From Acidobacteriota bacterium (GTDB lineage: Bacteria > Acidobacteriota > Holophagae > Acanthopleuribacterales > Acanthopleuribacteraceae), in the NCBI GenBank assembly GCA_020439745.1, contig JAGQSC010000025.1:124001-188000 (forward strand): a stretch of 64,000 nucleotides of DNA, given 5' to 3'. Below, piece after piece: positions 9,357 to 18,738 of this stretch. Below the pieces are notes generated by a model. That model did not search any database, was not told where the DNA came from, and was given only the letters and a program-made list of their open reading frames with translations. How positions within the stretch are numbered: position 1 is the first letter of the stretch; each line of letters starts with the position of its first letter. Made by a program: the position numbers and the translations under genes.

Positions 9357-10307
9357 CTATTTGACCGCGTCTATCTTTTTGAGAATTTCAGCGTCGTCTG
9401 TTATGAATCCCGGTTTCACAAGACGTGGGACCAGACGGCGCAGACGTGGTTCGCCCTCGAAGGCAATTCTGAACAAGGGCAATGCCGCATCCACATGACC
9501 ATTGGATGCCATGGTAGCGGCGGACCAGAAGGCGATCTCTGCGTTTTGGGGCATAAGCGCCATGGCTGCTCGGTAAGCGTTCATGGCGCTATCCAGATCG
9601 CCAGCAGCGATGAAGCCATCGCCCTCGTCCATGTGATGGTATGCGCGGCTCACATTGATCAGACGATCCAGTTCAGCCAAAGGGTCCGGGTGATCCTCAA
9701 CCCGAAGATCCAAAATCTTGTCACGCCAAGGCATACCTGACGCGTCGGTCTTCACGACCAGCATTGCGGCGGATTGTTTCCCGCGTAAGTCGCCGCCTTG
9801 CGCTTCAGCGGCTTGAAGTGCGGCCAGCATGCGGGTCGCCAAGTCGCCTTGTGTTTGCTGAAATGCTTTGGCCATTTCCGGCCACACGGTGTTGCGATCC
9901 ATGATATTGGCTTGCACGGAAAAATGTGTGCCTGTCTGGTGACCGGCCTCAGCGATGCATTTGGCACCGGTATGAGCTGCGACGTCGCCCATGGCATTGG
10001 CAAAGGCTACCTGCCGTACATCAGCGTTTTCATCGGCAGCTAAAAGGCCCTCAAGCGCCTGAGCCGGGGTTTTACCGGCTCCCATGAGGGCCAATCCCAG
10101 CGGGCCATAGGACGGATCTACCAGTGATTGTGTGGCCACAACACCCACACCGGGTTCGGCCCAGGTTACGACACTGCCCACCGAGAACCAATGAGATTGA
10201 ACGGCAACCCCCATTTCGCCCCGCTCCGTATCGACTGCAACGATGGAATAGGTGTGGACGGGACGGATCACGTCACTTTGAGCACAAAACAATAGAGCCA
10301 ACAACAT
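9357..10307 (-). CDS. Secreted DUF1028 protein (Ntn-hydrolase-like) with TPR-like tail
   Basis: A 316-residue protein with a short N-terminal signal peptide (MLLALLFCAQS). Residues 17-220 match DUF1028, an Ntn-hydrolase-like family of unknown substrate; TYSIVAVDTERGEMGVAVQS and the later SAAMLVVK are typical. Residues 225-316 look like two TPR-type helical hairpins (AYRAAMALMPQNAEIAFWSA). The start has AGGAGG. It lies 9 nt after the exonuclease gene and directly abuts the Coq4-like gene. Confidence 0.83.
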   Translation of the reverse strand: MLLALLFCAQSDVIRPVHTYSIVAVDTERGEMGVAVQSHWFSVGSVVTWAEPGVGVVATQSLVDPSYGPLGLALMGAGKTPAQALEGLLAADENADVRQVAFANAMGDVAAHTGAKCIAEAGHQTGTHFSVQANIMDRNTVWPEMAKAFQQTQGDLATRMLAALQAAEAQGGDLRGKQSAAMLVVKTDASGMPWRDKILDLRVEDHPDPLAELDRLINVSRAYHHMDEGDGFIAAGDLDSAMNAYRAAMALMPQNAEIAFWSAATMASNGHVDAALPLFRIAFEGEPRLRRLVPRLVKPGFITDDAEILKKIDAVK

Positions 10308-10316
10308 GCGAGCCTC

Positions 10317-11051
10317 CTAGGCCAATTGATCAGCATGGTCCAATTCTAAATCAATGGACTCACCACAAAAATGAAGCATGATCTGTGCAGTGGCAACCAC
10401 ATCCAATTCACAATAGCGCTTGATGCGATTGAGGTCTTTGTCTTGCCAATAGACGGTACCCACATCAGCCCCGGTCATGTCGGACTTTGGTGAGGGAATG
10501 TTCAGGGTGTCAGCGAGTAGGTCGAGCGAGACATACGTGCGATGGTCTCCGAATCGCCAAAGATCCATGGTGTCCAAGAAAGGGATCTCCCAAGGTTTCT
10601 TGCCTTGAACCCTCAGCGCTCGAGGAAGTGGCAATCCATGCACCAAGAACCTCCGTCCTAAGTAAGGGAAATCGAATTCTTTGCCGTTGTGGGCGCATAG
10701 GTTCCGAATAGGACGCGTCATAAACTGGTCGGCAATCTGACCAAATTCCTGAAGCAGTTGGGCCTCGTCATGGCTGGCAAATGATTTCAAGCGCAGTTGG
10801 TATTTCTTGCCGAAAGCTCTGAGAAAACCTGCAGATATGCACACCACACGCCCGAACTCTGCGAAGATGGCGGCCCGATCGGTGTAGAGTTGATCGATAG
10901 CTACAGGCGTGTCCAATCCTCGTTGCAGGGTCTCAGCCTTTCGCGCCCATAGTGTTTGGTTTCGTTGCGGGACCGAGGCCCAATCGGGAAAACAAGAAAC
11001 AGTCTCGATATCAATAAAGAGAATATGTTCCAAATGTTCCGATTGAATCAT
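10317..11051 (-). CDS. Predicted 3'-5' exonuclease (PolB-like DEDDy family)
   Basis: A 244-residue single-domain protein of the DnaQ-like superfamily related to the proofreading domain of family B polymerases (DNA_pol_B_exo2). Exo I is FIDIET near residue 12, exo II is AHNGKEFDFPYL near residue 120, and exo III is YCELDVVAT near residue 210, where Tyr, Asp and the spacing fit the DEDDy class. It has no polymerase domain. The ATG overlaps the stop of the kinase-like gene upstream by ATGA. A role in DNA repair or end processing is likely but not shown. Confidence 0.87.
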   Translation of the reverse strand: MIQSEHLEHILFIDIETVSCFPDWASVPQRNQTLWARKAETLQRGLDTPVAIDQLYTDRAAIFAEFGRVVCISAGFLRAFGKKYQLRLKSFASHDEAQLLQEFGQIADQFMTRPIRNLCAHNGKEFDFPYLGRRFLVHGLPLPRALRVQGKKPWEIPFLDTMDLWRFGDHRTYVSLDLLADTLNIPSPKSDMTGADVGTVYWQDKDLNRIKRYCELDVVATAQIMLHFCGESIDLELDHADQLA

Positions 11052-11899
11052 GGGGGTGCCAAGAATAGAACTGAATAGGGTGCAAGCTCAATGTGTTCGA
11101 CGCATTCATTGATGGCATCGCCATCAAGCTGGTTGGGAACTGAGCCATGGGGGTAGGCCAGTCTAACATGGGAACACGAGATGCGAACAAAGCCATTCTT
11201 GTGACCGGTGCGCCCACGAATCAATGCCCAAAACATGGCCAACGAAGCCCACTTCCCAGATCGTTGATAAACCAATACCTCAAGGCCTTTGGGAGGGTGA
11301 GGGTGAATGGCAAAGTTCCCCCCATAACGGCGGATGCGCGAAACCACGGCCCATGTACCTTGAAAGGAACCGTGGTCGGTGATGATTTCAATCGTGGGAA
11401 ACGTGTAGGTGAACCAGGTTTTGAGACCTGACCAGGCGAATGCGGCTTTGCCTAATCGGTTCTTCAGGCGCTGCGTCGTGTTCTTCAAGGTCGCTGCATC
11501 TATGCCCGCACTCCACATCATCAGAAAAGGCTGTTGTCCGGCCAAGCCTGCGCGATGTTGATGGGTCACAAAACTGTCCCAATGCTTCGCTAGGTAAACC
11601 GGATTTCGCCTTAGCCCAAACTCGAAAGAAAGCACATTCGCGGTTCCTCGACCCAAAAAAGTGACAGCTTTGAAGTTTGAAGCCAGGGGTGCAAGCAGCC
11701 GCATGGTGCCATCCCCGCCGACTACGGTGAGGATGGCATCGCAGTCTCCGTCTCTGCATTCCAGAGCCGGTTCAGTCGGTTTGGTGGGGCGTTCGTCCAC
11801 CTGGTGTCCCGCCTCCATCAGGAATCGACGAAGACGGGATACCGTTTTGGTGGCGCCTCGTTTCCCGGACACAGGGTTAAAGGCAATGACGAATTTCAG
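11048..11899 (-). CDS. Diacylglycerol kinase catalytic-domain protein (YegS/DagK-like), probable CTG start
   Basis: A lipid-kinase-family protein that should phosphorylate diacylglycerol or a related lipid. VVGGDGTMRLLA carries the GGDGT nucleotide-binding motif, and GRGTANVLS follows. The first usual start codon in frame, GTG at 11872, would cut off the conserved first strand. The codons before it read LKFVIAFNPVSGKRGA, with the family's NPxSG motif, and run back to a CTG placed immediately after the icd stop (TAACTG). I therefore place the start at CTG 11899, giving 283 residues. There is no strong ribosome site, so coupling to icd is likely. The gene overlaps the exonuclease by ATGA. Confidence 0.82.
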   Translation of the reverse strand: MKFVIAFNPVSGKRGATKTVSRLRRFLMEAGHQVDERPTKPTEPALECRDGDCDAILTVVGGDGTMRLLAPLASNFKAVTFLGRGTANVLSFEFGLRRNPVYLAKHWDSFVTHQHRAGLAGQQPFLMMWSAGIDAATLKNTTQRLKNRLGKAAFAWSGLKTWFTYTFPTIEIITDHGSFQGTWAVVSRIRRYGGNFAIHPHPPKGLEVLVYQRSGKWASLAMFWALIRGRTGHKNGFVRISCSHVRLAYPHGSVPNQLDGDAINECVEHIELAPYSVLFLAPP

Positions 11900-13117
11900 T
11901 TAAGCGCCCAGTTTGGCACGCAGGCCCTTGTCGATTTGGTCCAGGAATGCATTGGTGTTCAGCCAGGGCTGGTCCTTGCCCACCAATAAGGCGAGGTCTT
12001 TGGTCATGTGGCCGGATTCCACGGTTTCCACACATACCTGCTCCAATGCGTTGGCGAAGTCACCCAGCTCTTTGTGATTGTCGAGTTTGGCACGATGTTG
12101 AAGGCCCCGAGTCCATGCGAAGATGGATGCGATGGGGTTGGTGGAAGTCTCCTTGCCTTGCTGGTGCTGACGGTAATGGCGTGTGACGGTGCCATGGGCT
12201 GCTTCTGCTTCGCAGATCTCGCCGTCGGGTGTCAGTAGAACCGACGTCATCAAACCCAACGAACCGAATCCCTGTGCCACGGTATCCGATTGCACGTCGC
12301 CGTCGTAGTTTTTGCATGCCCAGACAAACTGACCGTTCGTTTTGAGTGCAAATGCCACCATGTCGTCGATGAGGCGGTGCTCGTAGCTGATACCCGCCGA
12401 TTCAAAGCGGCTGGCGAACTCTGCGTCGTAGACTTCTTGGAAGAGGTCTTTGAATCGACCGTCGTAGGCCTTGAGGATGGTGTTTTTTGTGGACATGTAT
12501 AGCGGCCATTTACGAGCCAGTGCATAGTGCATACACGATCTTGCGAATCCGCGAATGGACTCGTCCAGGTTGTACATACCCATGGCAACCCCAGCGTGGG
12601 GGAACTTGAACACTTCAAATTCCTGAGGTGCGCTGCCGTCATCGGGTGTAAAGGTCATGGTGAGTGTGCCGGCACCGGGGACTTTGAAATCGGTTGCTCG
12701 ATATTGGTCGCCGAAGGCATGGCGTCCAATGACAATGGGGTATTCCCAACCTGGCACATAGCGCGGTACGTTGCGGCAGATGATCGGTTCTCGGAAAACG
12801 GTTCCTCCGATGATATTGCGAATGGTTCCGTTTGGGCTCTTCCACATCTTTTTGAGTTTGAACTCTTCCACCCGCGCTTCGTCAGGCGTGATGGTGGCAC
12901 ACTTGATGCCCACCTTGTGTTTGATGATGGCATGGGCTGCATCCACGGTAATTTGGTCGTTGGTTTGGTCCCGCGATTCAATGCCCAAATCAAAATACTC
13001 AATGGGCAGCTCCAGGTAGGGCGTAATCAATCGGTTCTTGATGAATGCCCATATGATGCGGGTCATTTCGTCGCCGTCGAGCTCGACAACGGGGTTCTTC
13101 ACTTGGATCTTAGTCAT
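11900..13117 (-). CDS. icd: NADP-dependent isocitrate dehydrogenase, type II (eukaryote-like)
   Basis: This enzyme converts isocitrate to 2-oxoglutarate with NADP in the TCA cycle. The 405-residue protein belongs to the homodimeric type II group typified by mammalian IDH1/2 rather than the E. coli Icd type. It has [14 protein letters not shown] at the start, the substrate loop [31 protein letters not shown], and the NADP region [12 protein letters not shown]. The start has AAGAGG upstream. The kinase-like gene abuts its stop codon. The call is secure. Confidence 0.96.
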   Translation of the reverse strand: MTKIQVKNPVVELDGDEMTRIIWAFIKNRLITPYLELPIEYFDLGIESRDQTNDQITVDAAHAIIKHKVGIKCATITPDEARVEEFKLKKMWKSPNGTIRNIIGGTVFREPIICRNVPRYVPGWEYPIVIGRHAFGDQYRATDFKVPGAGTLTMTFTPDDGSAPQEFEVFKFPHAGVAMGMYNLDESIRGFARSCMHYALARKWPLYMSTKNTILKAYDGRFKDLFQEVYDAEFASRFESAGISYEHRLIDDMVAFALKTNGQFVWACKNYDGDVQSDTVAQGFGSLGLMTSVLLTPDGEICEAEAAHGTVTRHYRQHQQGKETSTNPIASIFAWTRGLQHRAKLDNHKELGDFANALEQVCVETVESGHMTKDLALLVGKDQPWLNTNAFLDQIDKGLRAKLGA

Positions 13118-13160
13118 GCATTTCCTCTTTCATTGATGGGTTGTTTGGATGGGGCGCTGC

Positions 13161-14936
13161 TCAAAAATGTTCGCGAAGGCTGTATGTGCGGCCTTCGTTC
13201 TGCTTCTTCAAATAATCGGTGAGTGGCGCAAAGTAATCGAGTAATGGCTTGGCTGACACGTCAGAGCCCAGATGTTCCTTCATCACGGCCCGCCAGTCTT
13301 GAGTGGCACCTAAGCGCAACACGCCATCTAGGAATTGACCGGTTTCCTTGCTGCCAAAGTAATTGGTGTTGCGCACATCTTGTTTCAACAGTTTGGTGGC
13401 AATGTGCGCATGAAACTGGTGAAGCAGCACGTAAGAAATAGCGTAGTCGTAATATTGTGCAGCGTCGTTATTAATGTGCGTTTTGGTGGCCGCATCACAA
13501 TAGGCTTCCCCGCGCTCGGATGGAGGTTGAATGCCTTGAAAGTCACGCACGTATTGCCACCACCGCTGGTTGTATTGGTCCACAGGTAGGTCGTCCGCAT
13601 ACAAATCGTGTTCAAAATGAGTCATCACGCCTGCAGACCAAGGTAGAAAGACCACATAGTCTAAGGCTTCTTTCAATAAGACCTGGATTTCGTCCGTCTG
13701 GGCGTCGGCAGGCAAAAGCTCACGTCCTTGTAAAAAAGCCTTTTGCATCGACGCCAGCCCAAGTAGTGAGCCAATGGCTTCGTGAAATCCGCGGTTGGCG
13801 CCTTCTCGCAGCAATGGGGGTACTTCGGGCCTGGTGTAACTGAGGTAGTAATAGATATGGCCCAGTTCGTGATGTGTGGTTTGGTACCAACGGGAGTTGG
13901 GTTGCACGCTCATCAATGAGCGGACATCGCGATCCAGATCCATGTGCCATGCGCTGGCGTGATTATTCTTCTTGTATGGGGCATCGGACGGCAACGGGTA
14001 AAGGGAAGACTTTTCATAGAACACGGCGGGTAGGGGCTCAAAGCCGAGGCTGACATAGAAATTCTCAGCCTGCTTGACAACCCATTCGGGTGTTTTCTGG
14101 GCAAGGATCCCGTCCAGATCAAACCCTTCCACGTCCACCATGGCCGTCCAGTCCTGTCCCCAGCGATTGGGAAGCCAGTGCGCAGGCAAGAGTTCGGGCA
14201 CTTGATCCACCTTGTACTTGCGAGCTAGCTCATAACGAGCCCAGGTGTGTAATTCTCGATAAAGGGGCCAGACTTCTTCAATGAACTGACGATTGAGTTT
14301 CATCATTTCGTCGGTGGACATGCCGTATGCAGAAACCTGATAGTCAAAATAGTTGGCGAAGCCAAGGGCCTTGACCGTCTCGTTTCGCAACTGAACCAAG
14401 TCGGCCAGTCCAGACTTGAGACTTCTACCGACCTCTTTGGACGATTCCCAAGCCACCAGCCGCTCGTCAATGTCTTTGGATGTGGCGAGTAAATCGTCCA
14501 GATCATTGGCGGAAACAGACTTGTCTTTCAATTTGAAATCGAAACCGAAAAGCGCGGCATTCTGTTTGGCTTCAGCGGCAATGCGTTTGGCTACCAATTC
14601 AGGAACGGTTTGAGGGTTGTTAGCTGCCAGATAAAGAATCTGCTCAATCTGTTTACGCTGTAACGGATCCAATTCCGTTTTCAGCAAAGCCCGAGCTTGC
14701 TCGATATGTTTCGTGGAGCCAGTAAACGCCGCTAATGCCTGGTTGGCAGCCTCGACCTTGGCCTGAGTCTGAGTGTCGCCTTCAACAATGCGGGTGTTGG
14801 CTTCCCACTCCGCTTGTGAAGAAGCGTAATAGAGTGCCATGTATTGTTTGTTGTAGGCTGCAATAAAGGTGTCAGCGTCATTTTCTGCGCCGATGCCTGG
14901 ATGTGCGCACAGGGCGAGCGCGAGTAAGAGCGTCAT
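13161..14936 (-). CDS. Secreted M2-family peptidase (ACE-like dipeptidyl carboxypeptidase)
   Basis: A zinc peptidase of 591 residues related to angiotensin-converting enzyme, which removes C-terminal dipeptides. The motif HHELGH is followed 23 residues later by GFHEAIG, giving the two His and the Glu zinc ligands. HASAWHMD, RWWQYVRDFQGI and the C-terminal YYDYAISYVLLHQFHAHI also match M2. The start at 14936 is chosen because GGAGG sits upstream and the protein then opens with a signal peptide (MTLLLALALCAHPGIGA). It is likely periplasmic or extracellular and is expressed with the neighbouring M28 peptidase. Confidence 0.93.
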   Translation of the reverse strand: MTLLLALALCAHPGIGAENDADTFIAAYNKQYMALYYASSQAEWEANTRIVEGDTQTQAKVEAANQALAAFTGSTKHIEQARALLKTELDPLQRKQIEQILYLAANNPQTVPELVAKRIAAEAKQNAALFGFDFKLKDKSVSANDLDDLLATSKDIDERLVAWESSKEVGRSLKSGLADLVQLRNETVKALGFANYFDYQVSAYGMSTDEMMKLNRQFIEEVWPLYRELHTWARYELARKYKVDQVPELLPAHWLPNRWGQDWTAMVDVEGFDLDGILAQKTPEWVVKQAENFYVSLGFEPLPAVFYEKSSLYPLPSDAPYKKNNHASAWHMDLDRDVRSLMSVQPNSRWYQTTHHELGHIYYYLSYTRPEVPPLLREGANRGFHEAIGSLLGLASMQKAFLQGRELLPADAQTDEIQVLLKEALDYVVFLPWSAGVMTHFEHDLYADDLPVDQYNQRWWQYVRDFQGIQPPSERGEAYCDAATKTHINNDAAQYYDYAISYVLLHQFHAHIATKLLKQDVRNTNYFGSKETGQFLDGVLRLGATQDWRAVMKEHLGSDVSAKPLLDYFAPLTDYLKKQNEGRTYSLREHF

Positions 14937-14962
14937 TTCATGTCCTCCGGAAGCAATGCGGG

Positions 14963-16345
14963 CTAGGGCAGCCACGTAGGCACGTCTGGCGAGTTGCCGA
15001 GGTCTGTGACGGCTTTCGAAAGGAATTCCGTCACGCGTGCCAAGTAATCATAATCTATTTGCTCGCGATGGTCAGTGGGTTGGTGATAATCAGGAAAGGA
15101 AAAACTAGCGCTGATCGTGTGGGCTGGAATCCCAGCATCCACAAATGGAGCATTGTCGCTGCGCCTGAAATAGGCTTCTGAGTACTCTGGGTGCGCATAG
15201 ACGGAGACGGTGCCCGACTCCGCGAGGCGCTGTATCTGTGCGGGCAAGGTGCTTCGGTAGAAACCGGTCATTGCCAATGCGCCTGGCTTGATCCCATCGG
15301 GCCTTGCCATGTCGTCTGTCCTCCCCAATTGTTCTAGATTGATCATGGCCATCATCGATTTGAGGGGAACGGGAGGGTTTTGGACAAAAGAGCTCGAACC
15401 CAGCAAACCCAGTTCTTCGCCGAAAAAGGCCACAAACAACACACTGCGTTTGGGTGGGTTCCTCCGCAAGAGACGTGCGCATTCAATAAGAGCGGCTATG
15501 CTGCTGGCATTATCGTTGGCGCCGTTCCAAATCAAATCTCCGTCTCCGTTCATGGGACCGCGAGGTATGTCGTCTGCCAGGGCATGGCCGACATGATCGT
15601 AGTGCGCCCCAACGACGACGTAGGTCTCAGCAAGGGAAGGGTCGCTTCCACGTAAGATACCGACGGGGTTAAGTAAATCTATGGGCGTGGTCTTGCTTGC
15701 GCCAAATTGAAAAGTCACAGTTCCCGAGGAACGCAACATGTTCCAGGTGTCTGAGTTGACAGCCACCAAAGGTGTTTCAGTGGCCAGTGGAGAAAGATGT
15801 GGGGATCCTTGTTCAGGGGCTTGAACGCGAATCACCATCAACCCACATTGTGTCTGATGGATGGCTGCAAATTCCGCCTGGGTTCGTGGACCCCGTGGTA
15901 GTGTGGCTGCCTCGTGTCTCAATAGGGTGTTAAGCGCTTTATAGTCATCGAGATGACGCCAAATGAGTTGGCTTGCGACCGTATCTTTTAGCGCACTGAT
16001 CAACAATCCCTGTGCGTCACGGAGGTCAGTGGACAACGTGATGGGCATGGGCACGTAAGCATCTGCTTGTACGTGATGTGCATATTCATCGTTGATGGGC
16101 TTGAGTCCCTCGCTTTTGAACTGGTCCATGATATAACTAGCGGCGCGGTCCAATCCACCTGAAGGCGTGGCTCGACCCAACAGCGCATCATCGGCCAGGA
16201 AATAGACATGCTGAGTCACCCGTTGCACAAGCGAGGGTTCGGCATCGTCGACGACGAGGAGTAGGGCAAATAGGGCCAGCAAAACAATCAGAGAATATCT
16301 ACGGTGCCTAAACTTTTCAAGGGTTTTGAACGTCTTGTTTTTCAA
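14963..16345 (-). CDS. M28-family zinc aminopeptidase, membrane-anchored or secreted
   Basis: A di-zinc exopeptidase of about 460 residues. The ligands are visible: HYDHVG, then GANDNASS, the general-base/ligand pair GEELGLLGS, and a final His in YHQPTD. A hydrophobic segment (YSLIVLLALFALLLVV) after a basic stretch acts as signal peptide or anchor. The open frame extends further upstream, but that sequence is not protein-like. I place the start at TTG 16345, just before the signal, without a strong ribosome site, so the start is uncertain. The M2 peptidase gene follows after 26 nt, suggesting stepwise peptide breakdown in the envelope. Confidence 0.88.
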   Translation of the reverse strand: MKNKTFKTLEKFRHRRYSLIVLLALFALLLVVDDAEPSLVQRVTQHVYFLADDALLGRATPSGGLDRAASYIMDQFKSEGLKPINDEYAHHVQADAYVPMPITLSTDLRDAQGLLISALKDTVASQLIWRHLDDYKALNTLLRHEAATLPRGPRTQAEFAAIHQTQCGLMVIRVQAPEQGSPHLSPLATETPLVAVNSDTWNMLRSSGTVTFQFGASKTTPIDLLNPVGILRGSDPSLAETYVVVGAHYDHVGHALADDIPRGPMNGDGDLIWNGANDNASSIAALIECARLLRRNPPKRSVLFVAFFGEELGLLGSSSFVQNPPVPLKSMMAMINLEQLGRTDDMARPDGIKPGALAMTGFYRSTLPAQIQRLAESGTVSVYAHPEYSEAYFRRSDNAPFVDAGIPAHTISASFSFPDYHQPTDHREQIDYDYLARVTEFLSKAVTDLGNSPDVPTWLP

Positions 16346-16425
16346 TAACCGGTTCCAGTGAATCTGTGCGGAAGATCTCAAGTTGCGATAACATAGTGAC
16401 GGTATGGGGTTTCGCAGAGAAGACG

Positions 16426-17457
16426 ATGAAACAAAGCTCCTTTTTTGATGTACCGCCGGCTCCAGACGCCGGGCTATTTGGCTATGAATACGACCCTGAT
16501 CATAGTTTGGTCGTGGTGATCGGTGTGCCCTGGGAGCCGACGGTTTCCTATGGCCGCGGAACGTCGCAAACGCCAAGAGCTTTGGTGCCGGCCTCTCACC
16601 AACTGGATCTGTTTGACCCGCTGGTGAATGGAAGTTTCGGGGCGTGCGTGGGCATGCTACCGCTCAACCCCAATTGGCTTGAGCTAAACGACCAGTGTTG
16701 TGGGAAAGCGGCACCGATTGTCGCAGCCGGAGGCGTGATCTCGGACGATCTTCAGTCGGATCTGGCGTTTATCAATGCTTGTTCCGAGCAGTTGAATCGC
16801 GAGCTGAAAGCTGAAGTCACTGCATTGTTGGACACAGGGAAGGTGGTCGGCATTCTTGGCGGCGATCACTCCAGTCCTTATGGTTCCATTTTGGCGCATT
16901 TCGATCGATATCCGCGCATGGGCGTGTTGCATATTGATGCACATGCAGATTTACGAGTTGCCTACGAAGGCTTTTTACATTCTCACGCCTCCATCATGTA
17001 CAACCTCATTCATGAAATACCGGAGTTGTCGCGTTTGGTGTCGGTTGGGATCCGTGATTATTCCGAAGACGAATTCAGGATCGCGGAGAATCACCCTTCC
17101 ATTCGGACGTATTATGATCGCGACCTCAAGCGTCAGTCTTATCGTGGGCGAACCTGGGATGATGTCTGCAGGGAAATTTGCGACCAGCTGCCCACTGACG
17201 TTTACGTTTCGTTTGATGTGGATGGACTCAATCAACAGTATTGTCCCCATACAGGGACGCCAGTGCCCGGTGGTCTTTCTTACGGGGAGGCCATTCACTT
17301 GCTGGAATCGGTGGTTCATTCCGGCAAGAGGATTATTGGCTTCGATTTGGTTGAGGTGGTGCCGAACCTCTCGTGCCCGACTGACGAGTGGGATCTAAAC
17401 GTGGGCGCCCGTTTGTTGCACAAACTATGTTGTTTGGCCTATGTCAGTCGACGTTGA
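16426..17457 (+). CDS. Ureohydrolase (arginase/agmatinase family)
   Basis: A binuclear manganese hydrolase of 343 residues that releases urea from a guanidino compound. GGDHS begins at residue 145, DAHAD at residue 171, and SFDVDG ends with Asp264 and Asp266 followed by TGTPVPGG. The usual D-P after DxDG is replaced by N-Q-Q, a mild deviation. Candidate substrates are agmatine, 4-guanidinobutyrate, formiminoglutamate or arginine; the sequence alone does not decide. A polyamine/GABA operon sits 3.4 kb away. The start at 16426 is chosen over an upstream ATG because the family-like sequence begins there. Its 3' end overlaps convergent ndh by 33 nt. Confidence 0.9.
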   Translation: MKQSSFFDVPPAPDAGLFGYEYDPDHSLVVVIGVPWEPTVSYGRGTSQTPRALVPASHQLDLFDPLVNGSFGACVGMLPLNPNWLELNDQCCGKAAPIVAAGGVISDDLQSDLAFINACSEQLNRELKAEVTALLDTGKVVGILGGDHSSPYGSILAHFDRYPRMGVLHIDAHADLRVAYEGFLHSHASIMYNLIHEIPELSRLVSVGIRDYSEDEFRIAENHPSIRTYYDRDLKRQSYRGRTWDDVCREICDQLPTDVYVSFDVDGLNQQYCPHTGTPVPGGLSYGEAIHLLESVVHSGKRIIGFDLVEVVPNLSCPTDEWDLNVGARLLHKLCCLAYVSRR

Positions 17458-18738
17458 GCCAACAGATTCTGAAATTATTCGGGCACCGCGCTTACGGGTG
17501 AAGTAATTCCACGCCCATTGCGTCATGACCAGGATCTTGTTGTCGAACTCGATCAGGTAAGCGATATGAATGATGGCCCAGATTACCCAAGCCATGAATC
17601 CCGACGCACGGACGGTGCCTAGGTCCGCGACAGCAGCGTTGCGTCCAATCACTGCAAGTATGCCCTTATTCCAGTACCTAAACGGCTCGTTGTCGCGTTG
17701 AGTCATGTGGTTGGTGATGTATTGGCCCGCATAGCGACCCTGTTGCATGGCCACGGGTGCGATCCCAGGCAGTACTTTTCCTTTAGCGTCTTTGACATGG
17801 ATCATATCGCCCAGAAACAGAACCCGATCATCGCCGGGTGCCGTTAATTGGGGCGTGGTGAACAGACGTCCAGACCGATCGCGTTCACAGCCAAAGGCAG
17901 ACGCGAGATGTTCGGAGATCTTAAGGCCCTGAACGCCTGCTGCCCAAAGCGCTGTCTGGCATGGCACCCATTGGGTGCCCTGATCGTTCTGTATGGAAAT
18001 GCCCTCGGCCGTGATGTTGGTGACCCGCGTATGGGTGCGTACCGTCACACCCAATCGGGACAGTGAAGCCTTGCCCTTGTCTGATAATTTTCGGGGAAAA
18101 CCAGAGAGAATTGAGGGGCCGGCTTCCAGTAATAGGATTTCTACTTGGGCGGGATTGATGTTGCGGAAATTGTTCTTGAGTGTCGCGTGCGCCAATTCCC
18201 CAATGGCACCGGCAAGCTCCACACCCGTGGGACCGCCACCAATGATAGCAAACGTCATCAAAGCCTTGCGCGCAGCGGCGTCCGTTTCCAATTCGGCGCG
18301 TTCAAAGGCATCTAGGATACGTGACCTCATATCAAGCGCATCTTGGAGTGTCTTCAGAGACGGGGCGTGGTTGCGCCATCCGTCATGCCCGAAATAGGCG
18401 TATTTTGCACCGATCGCAATGATCAAGTAATCGTAGGGATAATGCCTTTGATGTCCGATGACTTCACGATTTTCGCCATCCACCGAGACCATTTCGTCTT
18501 GGTAGATGGTGATGTTCTTTTGTCGGCTAAGAACCGCTCGAATAGGAGATGCAATATCGCCAGGTGACAGACCTCCCGTAGCAACCTGGTAGAGTAACGG
18601 CTGAAATAGATGATAATTGTGTTTGTCGATCAAAGTGATTTGAACGTTTTTGTTCTTGAGGCTACGGGCGGCCTGCAGTCCAGCAAAACCACCACCCACA
18701 ATCACCACGCGTGGTTGCACATTAGGGAGTTGATTCAT
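17425..18738 (-). CDS. ndh: Type II NADH dehydrogenase (NDH-2)
   Basis: A single-subunit, non-proton-pumping flavoprotein that passes electrons from NADH to quinone. In 437 residues it has the FAD motif VVIVGGGFAGLQAA, the second nucleotide motif FAIIGGGPTGVELAG, and FLGDM near residue 305. The C-terminal amphipathic/hydrophobic region (WVIWAIIHIAYLIEF) anchors it to the membrane. Its ATG overlaps the divergent pdxH ATG within a CATG. The ribosome site AAGGG lies inside the pdxH coding sequence. Confidence 0.95.
   Translation of the reverse strand: MNQLPNVQPRVVIVGGGFAGLQAARSLKNKNVQITLIDKHNYHLFQPLLYQVATGGLSPGDIASPIRAVLSRQKNITIYQDEMVSVDGENREVIGHQRHYPYDYLIIAIGAKYAYFGHDGWRNHAPSLKTLQDALDMRSRILDAFERAELETDAAARKALMTFAIIGGGPTGVELAGAIGELAHATLKNNFRNINPAQVEILLLEAGPSILSGFPRKLSDKGKASLSRLGVTVRTHTRVTNITAEGISIQNDQGTQWVPCQTALWAAGVQGLKISEHLASAFGCERDRSGRLFTTPQLTAPGDDRVLFLGDMIHVKDAKGKVLPGIAPVAMQQGRYAGQYITNHMTQRDNEPFRYWNKGILAVIGRNAAVADLGTVRASGFMAWVIWAIIHIAYLIEFDNKILVMTQWAWNYFTRKRGARIISESVGSTSTDIGQTT

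Noticed and set aside
12527-13222. A 231-codon open frame on the plus strand opposite icd
   Set aside because: It is antisense to a clear isocitrate dehydrogenase and shows no recognisable domain or ribosome site.
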